The position numbers and the translations under genes are program-made. A stretch of 7,295 bases of DNA from an uncultured Bacteroidales bacterium (GTDB taxonomy: Bacteria; Bacteroidota; Bacteroidia; Bacteroidales; P3). Shown here piece by piece: positions 6,023 to 7,295 of the stretch. The stretch is from NCBI GenBank assembly GCA_946540365.1, contig CAMNIH010000084.1, positions 1-7,295 on the forward strand, read 5' to 3'. The number at the start of each line of letters is the position of its first letter. Positions within the stretch are counted from its first letter, which is position 1. The notes below the pieces were generated by a model. That model saw nothing but the letters and a program-made list of their open reading frames with translations, was not told where the DNA came from and made no database searches.

Positions 6023-6874
6023 CTTCTTCAGCATCGCGTACACCGCCAGGCCGGCGACGCTCTTGATGCCGGTCTTGCGGGTGATGGACTTGCGGTGGGT
6101 GTTCACCGTGTTGACGGCGATCGAGAGGCGCTGGGCGATCTCCTTGCTCGAGAGGCCCTGGGCCACCAGCTCGAGCACCTCCTGCTCGCGGTCGCTCAGC
6201 GCGTAGTCCTCGGACGGCAGCAGCAGCATCTCCTCGATGGCGGCGTGCTTCTCCAGGTCGCGGCTCAGCTGCAGTATGTCGAACACCAGCTCCATCATCT
6301 CCTCGTTCAGCCGCTCGCCGGGGATATACTTGTAGATGATCTGCGTCAGATCCGAGAGCTTGTCCTTGATGTTGTCGTGGCTTTTCTGGTACTGCTCGCT
6401 GACGGCGCGGCCGCTGGACTCCTTGTCGTCCATGCTCTCGATCATCTGCATCAGGTTGCGCTCCTCGCGGCGCACGTGGTCGCGCACCTCGCGGCAGTAG
6501 TCGGCGAAGTATTTCTTCAGGATGGCCGCCGACTGGTCGCCGACGTGCTCCACGATGTGGTCTAAGTGGTGCTGCAGGTGCGGCAGGCGCTCGTCGATAT
6601 AGTAGCGGTGGCTCGCCTGCAGGTGCCCGGCCACCATGCGCCGGTCGATGGCCGCCAGCTCCTCGTCGTCAGGCTGGAAGTCGTCGAAACTGTAAATGTT
6701 GCACACCGTCAGGAAGAAATTCTCGTCCACGCCGCTCTCGCGGCAGACCTCTTTGACGCTCTTGTCGCCGAAGCCCAAAGGGATGCCAAACCGAGGCAGC
6801 ATAAGGATCAGGTCGTAGTTCGACGCTATCATGTCGGCCATCTTCATCCGGCCGGTGAATATACTCCGTTTCAT
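6017..6874 (-). CDS. RIC/YtfE-type di-iron hemerythrin domain fused to LuxR-type HTH regulator
   Basis: A 285-residue predicted transcription regulator. Residues ~10-60 (KMADMIASNY to FFLTVCNIY) resemble the ScdA_N domain of iron-sulphur repair proteins, but the family's CC pair is replaced by PLGFGDKS. Residues ~80-220 form a hemerythrin-like bundle with a full set of candidate di-iron ligands: H89, H110, H133, E137, H166, H210 and E214. Their spacing (21, 23, 4, 29, 44, 4) closely matches that recalled for E. coli YtfE. Residues ~225-283 are a GerE/LuxR HTH: LSDREQEVLELVAQGLSSKEIAQRL, then VNTHRKSITRKTG. It probably senses O2, NO or redox state at the iron centre and binds DNA; its targets are unknown, but the Fe-S gene just downstream is an obvious candidate. 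I chose the ATG at 6874 (MKRSIFTGRMKMADM). Alternatives are 6889, which overlaps the promoter-like box, and 6847. Confidence 0.9.
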   Translation of the reverse strand: MKRSIFTGRMKMADMIASNYDLILMLPRFGIPLGFGDKSVKEVCRESGVDENFFLTVCNIYSFDDFQPDDEELAAIDRRMVAGHLQASHRYYIDERLPHLQHHLDHIVEHVGDQSAAILKKYFADYCREVRDHVRREERNLMQMIESMDDKESSGRAVSEQYQKSHDNIKDKLSDLTQIIYKYIPGERLNEEMMELVFDILQLSRDLEKHAAIEEMLLLPSEDYALSDREQEVLELVAQGLSSKEIAQRLSIAVNTVNTHRKSITRKTGIKSVAGLAVYAMLKKS

Positions 6875-6878
6875 GCGG

Positions 6879-6886
6879 CAAAAATA
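6879..6886 (-). promoter_or_regulatory. Possible Bacteroidetes -7 box of the regulator gene
   Basis: The minus strand reads TATTTTTG, a full match to the Bacteroidetes -7 consensus TAnnTTTG. It ends four bases before the chosen ATG, implying a very short or absent leader. A clear TTTG -33 box at the right distance was not found; the upstream sequence is a 10-base T run. Confidence 0.4.
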
Positions 6887-6980
6887 CAAAAAAAAAATGA
6901 CATACGAAGAACATAAATTTAAATGGCAGGATTAACAGATATATATATATGGCGTGCCATCCGCCGCCGATGCCGGCCGG

Positions 6981-7204
6981 CAACCCCGTCGGGGACTTGG
7001 GCTCTTGTGCCCCTGCGGGGCGCAGGATGGTTGGGTGCGCCGCGACGGGGGCGTTGCCCCCGCCTAAGCTCTTGGTCCCCTGCGGGGACGATGGCCGCAT
7101 GCCGCCAGTCCGGATGCCCGGCACCCCGCAGGGGTGCAAGCACTTAGGCGGGGGCAACGCCCCCGATGCCGATGCCCCATTTGTTTATTACGCCCCGCAG
7201 GGGC
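6981..7204. repeat. Cluster of seven GC hairpins, six arranged as two inverted arms
   Basis: Seven hairpins with 3-base loops: 6984-6994, 7009-7021, 7046-7062, 7075-7089, 7121-7137, 7149-7165 and 7192-7204. From the second onward the loops read TGC, GTT, TGC, then GCA, AAC, GCA. The right three are therefore the left three in reverse complement, centred near 7105. Identical blocks between the arms are 13-14 bases at the ends, 23 bases in the middle (7046-7068 against 7143-7165) and 11 bases inside. No gene is supported in 6917-7295; reading frames there are products of the repeats. Confidence 0.85.
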
Positions 7205-7257
7205 ATAAGAGGCCCCCCCCTCCGAACGATAGGATGAGCAAGGGATGACTCTACCAT

Positions 7258-7295
7258 TTCTTCAGTCGTTCTTCAGTCGTTCTTCAGTCGTTCTT
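7258..7295. repeat. 11-base tandem repeat cut by the window edge
   Basis: Three full copies of TTCTTCAGTCG at 7258-7268, 7269-7279 and 7280-7290, with TTCTT following at the edge. The array continues outside the window, so its full length and relation to a neighbouring gene are unknown. Confidence 0.9.

Noticed and set aside
6984..7204. A CRISPR array
   Set aside because: The repeats are short hairpins in inverted pairs with irregular spacing. There are no direct repeats of constant length with unique spacers and no cas genes.
6923..7248. Small genes on either strand in the terminal repeat region
   Set aside because: The frames are formed by GC hairpins and their inverted copies on both strands. 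None has a recognisable motif or a plausible start region.

Overview
The window looks like a GC-rich Bacteroidales chromosome, probably from a gut or rumen lineage such as Prevotellaceae, Muribaculaceae or Rikenellaceae; the genus cannot be settled from this sequence. The evidence is a TatA/TatC pair without TatB, a glycoside hydrolase of Bacteroidales type, gene starts without Shine-Dalgarno sequences, one TAnnTTTG-like promoter box, and many short tandem repeats and GC-rich palindromes between genes. All seven protein genes lie on the minus strand, so they are transcribed from high to low coordinates.

Layout in transcription order. 6874-6017: a regulator with a RIC/YtfE-type di-iron hemerythrin domain fused to a LuxR-type HTH. 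5821-4295: a 508-residue membrane polyferredoxin, NapH-like in its first half and NapG-like in its second, with an internal twin-arginine motif. 4149-3193: a YitT-family membrane protein. 3137-1746: a Tat-exported, probably lipid-anchored aldo/keto reductase with two C-terminal [4Fe-4S] motifs. 1749-1567: tatA. 1567-875: tatC. 878-1: the start of a secreted protein that joins an unnamed N-terminal domain to a glycoside hydrolase family 3 domain; it runs off the window. The last four genes overlap by 4, 1 and 4 bases (ATGA, TGATG, ATGA) and form one translationally coupled operon.

Functional reading. Two candidate Tat clients, the reductase and the second half of the polyferredoxin, sit beside the Tat translocase. 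Both carry iron-sulphur clusters, and the regulator at the head of the cluster has an iron-based sensor fold. An envelope redox module is a reasonable inference: quinol or cytoplasmic electrons passing through the polyferredoxin to a periplasmic reductase, under an O2/NO/redox-sensitive regulator. Nothing in the sequence proves that the reductase is the electron acceptor.

Non-coding content is unusually dense. The gaps hold tandem arrays of period 7, 8-9, 9 and 11, plus palindromes of three sequence types. Three arrays begin at or across a stop codon. One 9-base array encodes most of a signal peptide, another encodes the TatA tail, and three copies of a palindromic element are inserted in frame in the polyferredoxin linker. 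The last ~380 bases (6917-7295) hold no convincing gene; they contain a large inverted pair of GC-hairpin clusters and an 11-base repeat cut by the window edge. No tRNA, rRNA, CRISPR array or transposase was seen.
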